From the NCBI RefSeq assembly GCF_029023825.1, contig NZ_CP118957.1, forward strand, positions 577,501 through 641,500: a DNA stretch of 64,000 nt, read 5' to 3'. The notes beneath the pieces were generated by a model, which saw nothing but the letters and a program-made list of their open reading frames with translations, was not told where the DNA came from and did not search any database. This document shows positions 17,187-25,503 of this stretch, piece after piece. Made by a program: the position numbers and the translations under genes. Every line of letters begins with the position of its first letter. The stretch's first letter is position 1. This stretch comes from Enterococcus saccharolyticus subsp. saccharolyticus. Its GTDB lineage: Bacteria > Bacillota > Bacilli > Lactobacillales > Enterococcaceae.

Positions 17187-18368
17187 TCACTCATTTAAAA
17201 ATATTTCAATCACAGGTACCAAAGCATCAGGACGTTTAGTTGGTAATTGCAAGACAATATCATTAGGTTCAATAATGGTTTCTGTGGTTGTAATGACTTC
17301 TTCGGGATCAAAACCTCGGTAAAAGACTTCAGAACCATCATTTAAAAATTGCGCATAGCGAATTTTTCCTGCTAAATCTTTTAAATGAATATGGAAATAG
17401 GGCCAAGAAAAAATATGCAAGTAGAGACGATTGCCATTTTGAGTATAGCGACAATCAACAGGTGGCACAAAGTCACTTGGACCACATTGTTTAATAGAAC
17501 GATTGTGGAGATAAAACCATTCACTTAAATCAGAGAATCGTTCTTTAGATTGTTTATCAATTAATCCGCGTCCGTTTGGTCCGGTATTCATTAAGAAATT
17601 GCCACCTTTTGCGACAGTGTCAATTAGCATTTGTAAAATTTGTTCGGAGGATTTCCACTGTTGGTTGTCTCGATCGTACCCCCAAGTGCCATTCATTGTT
17701 TGACAAGCTTCCCATAGAACTGGGAGTCCATCTTTGTATAAGGGTTTGTCTGGTTGATATTGTTCAGGTGTGGTAATTCCATGACCCAAATCAAAGCGAT
17801 CGTTAATTAACATTTCTGGTTGTAAGGTTCGACAAATTTTTTCTAAACGACGTGCATCCCAATCGTTTGCACCTTTGCCAACAGACCACTCCTAATCACG
17901 ATGTGCATAAGAAAAATCAAACCACATATAATCGATTTTGCCGTAATCTGTCAATAATTCTGTTACTTGTGCTGCAAGAAAATCTTGGTATTTTTTTAAA
18001 TCTCGCTGAGAATTACTTGCTCGATAGGTTTCATCTTCACGACAAGGATGAAGTCCATCAATTGGAAATTCGGGATGATACCAATCAATTAAGGAATGAT
18101 ATAATCCGATTTTTAATCCTGCTTGTCGAAATGCTGGTAAAAGTTCAGCCAGTAAATCGCGGCCAAAAGGTGTATTAGTAATCTTATAATCGGATTCTTT
18201 GGTATCCCAAAAAGCAAAGCCTTCATGATGTTTCGTCGTAAATACGACGTACTCTGCACCGGTGGCTTTAATTTCTTGTGCCCATTGATTGGCATCGAAT
18301 AAATCTGGATCAAAGTGTTCAAAATATTTACGGTAATTTTCTGGTGTAATTTGTTCATTTTGAATCAG
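17187..18368 (-). pseudogene. GH29 alpha-L-fucosidase with nonsense stop and lost 5' end
   Basis: The frame covers nearly all of a GH29 alpha-L-fucosidase: ATGAEYVVFTTKHHEGFAFWD, DYGKIDYMWFDFSYAHRD around the catalytic-nucleophile region, WEACQTMNGTWGYDRDNQ and a GGNFLMNTGPNGRGLI block. A TAG at 17892-17894 (minus strand) splits it between FSYAHRD and EWSVGKGAND with no frame change. The first 20-30 residues, including the usual GLFIHWGLYS segment, are absent; the homology begins at NEQITPENYRKYF and directly meets a GH20 gene on the other strand. The intact enzyme would remove fucose from glycans. Confidence 0.9.
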
Positions 18369-19270
18369 AAGTGGCGCCGGAAATTGTTTCAGAGGAGCAT
18401 CTGACAAAAGATGAGATTCGTGAAATTATTTTATATGCACAACATGCAGGGATTGAAATCATTCCTGATTTCGATAGTCCGGGGCATTTAAAACAAATTC
18501 TACGGACACATCCCGAATGGCAGCTACAAAAGAAATTAGCTGATGGCACATTAGAGAAAGATCCTGCTGCGTTGAATATTTGTGATCCCGCAGCCGTGGC
18601 GTTCATCTTGTCGATTTACCAAGAATATGCTGAATTATTTACAGATAGTACCTATTTTCATATCGGTGGCGATGAGTTTGTTGATTTTGACCAAATTGAG
18701 GCGTATCCAGAATTACGTGCGTATGCCAAAGCAACTTATAGTGAAGCAGCAGAAGGAATCGATACGTTTGTCGCTTATGTCAATCAATTAATTGAAAAAG
18801 TGAGTGAGTGGGGATTTGTGCCACGAATCTGGAATGATGGTTTCTTCCGTTTAAATCGTGGGGAACAAGTACCATTAGCTAAAAACGTTGAGATTACTTA
18901 TTGGACAAAATGACAATATATGGCACCGGTCACAACATTTTTAGAAAAAGAGTATACAGTGATTAATTTTAATGACAATTATTTTTATTATGTGTTAGGT
19001 GAAAACGCGGGCTACAGTTATCCGACGTACGAAAAAATTATGACGCAGTGGACGCCCGAAATGTATCCGCAACAACAAATCGTGCCACAGCTGACGTCGC
19101 AATTACCAGGCATTGCTTTAGCTATTTGGTGTGACCGACCAGAAGCACAAGAAACTGCGATTTTCTGGGAAATTATGTCGTACCTTTTATTTGCGGCGAT
19201 GCAAAAATTAACAACACCATTTGCCGATAAACAACAAATTGAAAAAATAATGACAACATACTTTCAATAA
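18369..19270 (+). pseudogene. GH20 beta-N-acetylhexosaminidase, 5' truncated and with a nonsense stop
   Basis: The remnant begins with VAPEIVSEEHLTKDEI and keeps the GH20 catalytic core: IPDFDSPGHLKQIL and the DE pair in FHIGGDEFVDF, followed by WNDGFF and AIWCDRPEA. A TGA at 18911-18913 interrupts ITYWTK and QYMAPVTTF with no change of frame, consistent with TGG to TGA. Roughly the first 150 or more residues of the usual enzyme are missing, and the 5' end lies head to head with the truncated fucosidase. GH20C enzymes of this kind cut N-acetylglucosamine from N-glycan arms. Confidence 0.9.
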
Positions 19271-19282
19271 GGAGGAGTTTTT

Positions 19283-20226
19283 ATGTGGGGAATCATTGCA
19301 ACGTGGCGCATGGCATTTGATGGGGTGTCTGCCGCAAGCCAGTTACTCAAAGAGGGCGTAGCAGTTGGTGATGCGATTGAATCGGCGGTCCGTTTAGTGG
19401 AAGACAACCCGTTGTATAAATCAGTTGGTTATGGTGGTTTACCGAACATTCAAGGGACGGTGCAGTTAGACGCAGCGTATATGGATGGCGATACCTATCA
19501 AATCGGTGGCGTAGCAGGTATGTCAGATGTAAAAAATCCTATTTCTGTAGCGAAACAGCTGAGTAAAGAACGCTTTAATAGTTTTTTAGTGGGTGATGGA
19601 GCTCGTGAGTATGCCATTTTGCATGGTTTTGATGTTCAAAATATGTTGACTGATCGAGCGAAGGATGAATGGGAGAGACGTCTAGCCGAAGTCCAAAAAA
19701 ATCAGTTAAATCCTTACGATGGACATGATACGGTCAGCATGGTGGGACTTGATGTCAGTGGCAGTATGGCAACTGGGACATCTAGCTCAGGTTTATTCAT
19801 GAAGCAACCTGGTCGCGTGGATGATTCACCTTTAAGTGGTTCGGGTTTCTATGTCGATAGTGAGATTGGAGGAGCTGCTGCCACTGGTTTGGGCGAAGAT
19901 TTAATGAAGGGCTGCTTGTCTTATGAAATCGTTCGTCTAATGAAAGAAGGACGCACGCCACAAGAAGCCTGCGATCAAGCCGTCTATGATTTTGATAGTC
20001 GCTTAACAAAACGCAATAAAAAAGCGGGTGCTTTCTCGTTGATTGCTATGGATTGTCAGGGTGCATGGGGCGTTGCTACAAATGTAGAGTTACCTTTGTT
20101 GTGGCAACACAACAACAGAAACCAACGATGTATGTCGCAACACCTGCTCAAAACCAGCAAACAACTATTGAAAAAATTACTGAAGAGTGGTTGGAACAAC
20201 AACGTAAAAATCCAACTGTCGATTAA
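19283..20226 (+). pseudogene. Glycosylasparaginase (N4-(beta-GlcNAc)-L-asparaginase), frameshifted near the 3' end
   Basis: This is an Ntn-hydrolase that releases asparagine from GlcNAc-Asn, the last step of N-glycoprotein breakdown. The start has AAGGAGGAG 5 nt upstream. The alpha part begins GIIATWRMAFDGV, and the autocleavage site with the nucleophile Thr is in GHDTVSMVGLD; GGAAATGLGEDLMKG marks the substrate site of the beta part. Near 20092 the frame changes: the continuing protein VTFVVATQQQKPTMYVATPA runs in another frame to the TAA at 20224-20226, while the listed frame continues in unrelated sequence to 20245. Only the last 40 or so residues are affected, so some activity might remain. 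Confidence 0.82.
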
Positions 20227-20246
20227 TCATCAGAAGGTTATCTAAG

Positions 20247-20323
20247 CAAAAACAATCCGAAAAGAAGATGTGTGGACCTGAATGCTCACAGGATGGACGC
20301 TATCTTTTACGGATTGTTTTTTG
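20247..20323. terminator. Terminator between glycosylasparaginase and cutC
   Basis: AAAACAATCCG and CGGATTGTTTT form the outer stem of a long structured hairpin with a T-run at the end. It serves the two convergent genes. Confidence 0.75.
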
Positions 20324-20329
20324 TCGCTA

Positions 20330-20974
20330 TTATAATGAATCTAACGGGACAATTTTGGTTCCATGAACTTCTGTTACACCTAATGTATCAACAACCTCTT
20401 GGGCATTTTCAAAGGTAATACCACCACCGGGTAAAATAATAATTCGCTCGTTGGCATGAGCAATTAAGGCTTTGAGATGGTCATAATTGTCGGCAATTGG
20501 TGTGCCGCTTGGTCCACCATGGGTTAGAATACGGGTCACCCCACGTTCTGCTAACCAATCAATTGCTTCAAATTGACGTTCTTTGGCAATTGCATCAAAT
20601 GCCATATGGAAGGTGATTTGTAATCCTTCTGCGTTATCAATTAACATCTCTAATGCTTCTTCATCCAACCAATTACTAGGTGTTAAACAACCAAAGACCA
20701 CACCGTCAGTACCTAATTTTTTTGCTTCAATTAAATCCGTGTGCATGATTTTTAATTCAATATCAGTATAGATAAAATCCCCACCGCGTGGACGAATCAT
20801 TGTCATCACAGTGACACCTTTTTCACCTGTATAACTTAACGCTTCCTCAATCACACCAGTACTTGGCGTTGTCCCACCAACTGCTAAATTGTCGCAAAGT
20901 TCGATGCGGTTGGCACCTTTAGCAATTGCTTGAGGTAAATCAGTATAATTTTCTGCACAAAATTCTTTTAACAT
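20330..20974 (-). CDS. cutC: CutC family protein
   Basis: This is a 214-residue TIM-barrel protein of the CutC family, named for copper homeostasis in E. coli although a direct role in copper handling is disputed. It shows the family blocks GANRIELCDNLAVGGTTPS, IRPRGGDFIYTD, GVVFGCL, FHMAFDAI and RILTHGGPSG. It is complete, with AAGGAGC upstream of the ATG. In several Firmicutes cutC is found with N-glycan degradation genes, as here, which fits a role in sugar or glycan metabolism better than copper export; that is inference. Confidence 0.93.
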   Translation of the reverse strand: MLKEFCAENYTDLPQAIAKGANRIELCDNLAVGGTTPSTGVIEEALSYTGEKGVTVMTMIRPRGGDFIYTDIELKIMHTDLIEAKKLGTDGVVFGCLTPSNWLDEEALEMLIDNAEGLQITFHMAFDAIAKERQFEAIDWLAERGVTRILTHGGPSGTPIADNYDHLKALIAHANERIIILPGGGITFENAQEVVDTLGVTEVHGTKIVPLDSL

Positions 20975-21054
20975 CTTTTTGCTCCTTTTCTTTTGTTACT
21001 AGCATTTTAGCATAAGAATATGCTAAAGTAATGAAGGAAAGATGAGGAATCGAG

Positions 21055-21897
21055 ATGTTAAAAAAAATTGACCGTAGTGCATTATTTTTACAAGAAAATG
21101 CACCTTTATTTCAATGTCCATTATGCCATGAACCGATGACCGCTTTAGCCAAAGGAATCATTTGTCCGAATCGTCATCGATTTGATTTGTCGAAAAAGGG
21201 AACATTGTATTTTTTAGATCACCAAATTAAAACAGAATATGACCATGAGATGTTTTTACATCGTGGAGCGATGATTCAAAGTGGCATGTATCAACCATTG
21301 CTTGATGTTTTAGCACCACTTTGTGAAAATGAACAAATTCTTGATGTTGGTTGTGGCGAAGGAAGTTTCTTAAACAATTTAGCCAAACAAGTTTCTTTAG
21401 GAGCGAGCATTGGTTTTGATATTTCAAAAGAAGGCATTTATTTAGCCACCAATCAACCGGCAAATTTATTTTGGTGTGTCGCTGATTTGACGAATTTACC
21501 TTTTGCGGATGCATCGTTTTCAACTATCTTGAATATTTTTTCGCCATCCAATTACCAAGAGTTTGACCGTATTTTAAAAACAGATGGTCAAGTAATTAAA
21601 GTTGTGCCGCGCAGTGGCTATTTAAAAGAACTACGTGCTGCTTTTTATCCCGAAGATGCGCAAAAACAAAGCTATTCAAATCAACAAGTTGTCGATAAGT
21701 TCCAACAAATTTATCCTGATATGACACAAACACAGGTGACCTATGTGTTTGATATTCCTGAAAAAAATCGCTTGTCTTTATTAGAAATGTCACCGTTAGA
21801 GTGGGGCGTTTCACCAGAAAGAAAGGCAAAAATTCAAGCAAATCCTCTAACACAAATTACAATTGATTTAGATATCTTAATTAGCAAAAAAAATTGA
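21055..21897 (+). CDS. rlmA: 23S rRNA (guanine-N1)-methyltransferase RlmA
   Basis: This is a 280-residue methyltransferase acting on a guanine in helix 35 of 23S rRNA. The N-terminal zinc knuckle is CPLCHEPM with CPNRHRFD; the Rossmann domain begins with ILDVGCGEGSF (SAM site) and is followed by FDISKEGIYLA and the motif IV-like ILNIFSPSNYQEF. The Gram-positive enzyme RlmAII (TlrB) modifies G748 and the Gram-negative one G745; I assume the former. The start follows AGGAATCGAG and no partner gene is evident. Confidence 0.88.
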   Translation: MLKKIDRSALFLQENAPLFQCPLCHEPMTALAKGIICPNRHRFDLSKKGTLYFLDHQIKTEYDHEMFLHRGAMIQSGMYQPLLDVLAPLCENEQILDVGCGEGSFLNNLAKQVSLGASIGFDISKEGIYLATNQPANLFWCVADLTNLPFADASFSTILNIFSPSNYQEFDRILKTDGQVIKVVPRSGYLKELRAAFYPEDAQKQSYSNQQVVDKFQQIYPDMTQTQVTYVFDIPEKNRLSLLEMSPLEWGVSPERKAKIQANPLTQITIDLDILISKKN

Positions 21898-21927
21898 AGT
21901 TTTTTTGAATTTTTCTAGATTAATCCC

Positions 21928-22076
21928 TTGCAATCAGAGAGTAAGAATGATATATTAATTTCAAGTCATTTTTCATTGGTTTTTATCAGCATCCTGTTCT
22001 GATAAAAGTTAGTGAAAAGAGCTTCACTAACGTAACAACTCGCAGTGCTGGACACCGAGTTGGTACGTTTTTTTTA
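21928..22076 (+). ncRNA. Candidate small RNA or leader upstream of the LPXTG gene
   Basis: A promoter (TTGCAA at 21928-21933, 17-bp spacer, TATATT at 21951-21956) is followed by three adjacent hairpins: TTTTATCAG with CTGATAAAA (21981-22007), GTTAGTGAA with TTCACTAAC (22008-22031), and a last stem with CAACTCG and CGAGTTG whose base ends in a run of eight T (to 22076). There is no convincing reading frame. The expected transcript is about 110 nt. It may be an independent small RNA or a terminated leader of the surface protein gene. Confidence 0.6.
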
Positions 22077-22191
22077 TGCACTCAAATACATTTCAATCTT
22101 TAAGAAAAAAGTGAGTTATCTTTTGATAAATTTCGATAGATGGTGTTTAATTAAGTCAGATGAAAGCTTTTCAAATGGAGGAGTGAACACA

Positions 22192-24210
22192 ATGAAAAAG
22201 TTTACGTATCAAACAGTAAGCAAAACGGCTTTGTTTACATTATTCGTACCTTTTTTACTAACAAGTACAGTAGCCTTAGCCGAAGAGGGGGTACCTACAA
22301 CTGTAGAAAGTACGGTAGAAACAACAGTTGCTATCGAACCTAATGCATTACAAGTAGCGAATGCTTCGTTAAGCATCAATGTAAATGAGGAACAACTTAT
22401 TCAAGTAACTGTTTTACCAGAAAATGCTGAAAATAAACAAGTCTCATGGGCAAGTGCCAATGAACAGATTGCTAAAGTTACAGATGGACGTGTGCAAGGA
22501 CTGAAAGCAGGGACAACGACGATTACTGCGAAAACGGTCAATGGATTGGAGCAAAAAATTAGCGTAACCGTGACAGATCCAGTCATTGAAGTTACAGATT
22601 CAGGAGATTCGGGGATTCGTCTTGCTGGATTAACGAGTGTGTTACCACAAGCAGCTACACTAAAAGTAGCAGTTATGCAACAAGAAACAGAAATTTATCA
22701 AAAGATTAAAGAAGAAACAAAAGGCGACATTCGTTTATATGACATTCAATTAGTGAATCAATCTGGTGAGGTACAACCCACTGGTACAGTCACAGTCTAT
22801 ATACCAGTCCCAAAAAAATTTAATCAAGAACGAGTGGAACTATATACTTATGATGCGCAAACGAAACAAGTAAAAGCAGTCAAAGGGAAGGTCGAAAAAA
22901 ATTTTTATGTGTTCGAAACAACCCATTTTTCGTATTACGCATTAGTGGAAACGTTAGATACACAAATTTTAACTGATGGTATTAACCAAGCGACTGCCTT
23001 AGCCAAAGACCAGTACACACCTACTAGTTGGGCAGCATTGACGACTACTTTAACCACTGCACAAGATGTTGTGGTGAATGCCCAAGAGCAAGCGGACATT
23101 GATGCTGCAGTGAAGAACTTAACGCAAGCAATGGACAATTTAGTTGCGACACCTGATAAAAAGGCATTAGAGCAAGCAATTACGCAAGCGAAAAAAGCCA
23201 AACAAACAGACTATGAAGCAACTTCTTGGCAAGCTTTTCAAGAAAAATTAACACAAGCAACAACTGTTTTTGACAATGCGGATGCGACGAAAGAAGAAGT
23301 CGCAACGGCAGTCGAACAACTAACAAAAGCGCAAAAAGAATTACAAACAGTACAGGCGAAAGTTGATAAGAGCCAATTATCAGCTGCTATTAAAAAAGCC
23401 GAAGCACTGACATCAAAAGAATATACTGAAAAAAGTTGGCAAGCTGTTGAAACAGCGTTAGCAAAAGCCAAAGAAGTCGCAACAAGCGATGCTACGCAAG
23501 CGGCGGTGGATGATGCCACAAAAGCACTCACTACGGCTATAGATAAATTAGAAAAACAATCAGAGACACCAGCGGTTGATAAGCAAAAACTGGCAGAAGC
23601 TATTAAAAAAGCCGAAAAATTAGCAAAAGAACATTATACGGGTGAAACTTGGAAAGTTTTTGCTGAAAAATTGGCTGCTGCGAAAAAAATTATCGACCAA
23701 GCAGATGTTGTGCAACAAAAAGTGGACGATGCTTTAACTGAATTGACAAAAGCAAAAGAGGCATTAATTGCTAAAGCAGATAAAGAAACTTTAGGTAAGT
23801 TAATCGATCAAGCGTTAAAACTCAAAGCGATTGATTTTGATATGAAATCATGGGACGCGTTCAAAAATTCTTTAGCAGAAGCACAAGGCGTTTTTAACAA
23901 TGCGAAAGCGACAGCGCAAGAAATTGCTGATGGTATTAAAAAATTAGAAGCGGATATCGCTGCCTTAAAAGCGGCACGCAATACTAGCACACGTAATAAT
24001 TTTACTAGAAACACAACGACAAATACAACTCGTCGAAACAGCTCGTTCACTTTACCAAAACGAACCAATACAACGTATCCAACAAGTACGCGTAAAACAA
24101 GTTTGTTGCCACGTACAGGTGAACAATTCTCTGACTACTTACCAATTGTTGGGGGCGTGATAGTGATTGCTGGTCTAGTGATTTTCATCAAACGCAGAAA
24201 AACAAATTAA
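22192..24210 (+). CDS. LPXTG-anchored surface protein with Big2 and FIVAR repeats
   Basis: This 672-residue protein begins with a signal peptide (about 1-30, ending STVALAEEG). It continues with a bacterial Ig-like Big2 domain (about 50-128, KQVSWASANEQIAKVTDGRVQGLKAGTTTITA), a beta-rich domain (about 140-260), and five FIVAR-type helical repeats of about 70 residues (262-600, each with a YTxxSW-like or similar turn). It ends with a Thr/Arg/Asn-rich linker, LPRTGE at 639-644, a membrane helix and KRRK. Sortase should attach it to peptidoglycan. FIVAR repeats are found in adhesins that bind host glycans or matrix. ATG 22192 follows TGGAGGAGTGA. A terminator-ended leader lies upstream. Confidence 0.93.
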   Translation: MKKFTYQTVSKTALFTLFVPFLLTSTVALAEEGVPTTVESTVETTVAIEPNALQVANASLSINVNEEQLIQVTVLPENAENKQVSWASANEQIAKVTDGRVQGLKAGTTTITAKTVNGLEQKISVTVTDPVIEVTDSGDSGIRLAGLTSVLPQAATLKVAVMQQETEIYQKIKEETKGDIRLYDIQLVNQSGEVQPTGTVTVYIPVPKKFNQERVELYTYDAQTKQVKAVKGKVEKNFYVFETTHFSYYALVETLDTQILTDGINQATALAKDQYTPTSWAALTTTLTTAQDVVVNAQEQADIDAAVKNLTQAMDNLVATPDKKALEQAITQAKKAKQTDYEATSWQAFQEKLTQATTVFDNADATKEEVATAVEQLTKAQKELQTVQAKVDKSQLSAAIKKAEALTSKEYTEKSWQAVETALAKAKEVATSDATQAAVDDATKALTTAIDKLEKQSETPAVDKQKLAEAIKKAEKLAKEHYTGETWKVFAEKLAAAKKIIDQADVVQQKVDDALTELTKAKEALIAKADKETLGKLIDQALKLKAIDFDMKSWDAFKNSLAEAQGVFNNAKATAQEIADGIKKLEADIAALKAARNTSTRNNFTRNTTTNTTRRNSSFTLPKRTNTTYPTSTRKTSLLPRTGEQFSDYLPIVGGVIVIAGLVIFIKRRKTN

Positions 24211-24215
24211 GTCAG

Positions 24216-24251
24216 ATGTCTGGGAGAAAGGTTCTCTCAGGCATTTTTTTT
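24216..24251 (+). terminator. Terminator after the LPXTG gene
   Basis: ATGTCTGGGAGA and TCTCTCAGGCAT pair imperfectly around a short loop and a run of eight T follows. Confidence 0.8.
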
Positions 24252-24342
24252 GCAAAATAAAAGAAGATGGTAAAAAATAAAAAATTGCGTTATCATTGTT
24301 AAGAATATCGATGAACTATTGAAAAAGAAAAGAGGATTTTTT

Positions 24343-24846
24343 GTGAATCATATTGTTTTATTTGAACCACAGATTCCAGCAAATACTGGAAATATTGCAC
24401 GTACGTGTGCAGCAACGAATTCACCGTTACATTTAATTGAACCATTAGGCTTTTCTACGGATGATAAGCAGTTAAAACGTGCCGGTTTAGATTATTGGCA
24501 TGATGTGAATATTACGTATCATAAAAGTTTAGCTGATTTTATGGCAAGCGTAGAAGGTCAAGCAGTCCATTTAATTTCTAAATTTGCGAATAAAGTGTAT
24601 AGCGAAGAAACCTTTGATGATGGGCGTGACCATTATTTCTTATTTGGGAAAGAAACAACCGGATTGCCAGAAGAATTCATGCGTGAAAATGCAGAGAAAT
24701 GTCTACGTATCCCAATGAACGACGAACATGTCCGTTCATTAAATCTATCCAACACAGCAGCCCTAATTGTCTATGAAGCATTGCGTCAACAAGGATTTCC
24801 CAATTTGGAACTCACGCATCACTACGAAAACGATAAAATCGATTAG
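24343..24846 (+). CDS. trmL: tRNA (cytidine(34)-2'-O)-methyltransferase TrmL
   Basis: This is a 167-residue SPOUT methyltransferase that modifies the wobble ribose of tRNA-Leu. It has the motifs [21 protein letters not shown] at the start, [12 protein letters not shown] in the knot region and [27 protein letters not shown] near the end. The GTG at 24343 follows AGAGGA; a TTG at 24319 would place that site inside the gene. It is followed closely by the histidine phosphatase gene. Confidence 0.95.
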   Translation: MNHIVLFEPQIPANTGNIARTCAATNSPLHLIEPLGFSTDDKQLKRAGLDYWHDVNITYHKSLADFMASVEGQAVHLISKFANKVYSEETFDDGRDHYFLFGKETTGLPEEFMRENAEKCLRIPMNDEHVRSLNLSNTAALIVYEALRQQGFPNLELTHHYENDKID

Positions 24847-24855
24847 GAGTTTATT

Positions 24856-25479
24856 ATGCAACTTTATTTTACACGTCACGGTAAAACAGAGTGGAATCAA
24901 GCACGCCGTTTCCAAGGAATGAATGGGGATTCCCCTTTATTGCCCACAAGTTATGAACAAATCCGTTTGTTAGGTGAACATTTAAAAGAGATTCCCTTTG
25001 AAGCGATTTATTCTAGTCCGTTAAAACGTGCGCGTGAGACGGCTCAAGGAATCCAACAAGAATTGTTCCATCCGACTGAAATCATCTATAAGGATGGCTT
25101 ACGAGAAATGGGTTATGGCGAATTAGAAGGTCAAAGCATTGATGACATGTATCAACTATACGGCAATGACTTAACGAATTTACGTCATCATTTAGATCGG
25201 TATGATCCATCTGCATTTAACGGAGAAACCACAGAAGAGATGTTGCAGCGAGTGTCATCGGTGATTTTTGAAGCAGTTGCCATACATGATGGTCCCCTGT
25301 TATTTGTCGGACACGGCGCTTCTTTTACCGCCACTGTGCAATATTTAGCAGGAAAAAAAGTTTCTGAATTAAAAGCAATGGGCAACTTATTAAATAATAG
25401 CTTAACAATTTTAGAAACAGTCGATAAACAAACGCCTTATCATCTTTCTCAGTGGAATGATGTTCGTTTTCTAGCGTAA
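24856..25479 (+). CDS. Histidine phosphatase family protein (phosphoglycerate mutase-like)
   Basis: This is a 207-residue branch of the phosphoglycerate mutase superfamily. The catalytic RHG is in LYFTRHGKTEWNQARRFQG, the second conserved region is IYSSPLKRARETAQ, the acidic residue is in REMGYGELEGQ, and the second His is in LLFVGHGASFTA. The family includes phosphatases acting on small phospho-compounds; the substrate is not evident. It lies between trmL and recD2 in the same direction with short gaps, so they may share a transcript. Confidence 0.9.
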   Translation: MQLYFTRHGKTEWNQARRFQGMNGDSPLLPTSYEQIRLLGEHLKEIPFEAIYSSPLKRARETAQGIQQELFHPTEIIYKDGLREMGYGELEGQSIDDMYQLYGNDLTNLRHHLDRYDPSAFNGETTEEMLQRVSSVIFEAVAIHDGPLLFVGHGASFTATVQYLAGKKVSELKAMGNLLNNSLTILETVDKQTPYHLSQWNDVRFLA

Positions 25480-25503
25480 TTTTTTAAGAAAGGAGCGGGA
25501 ACC

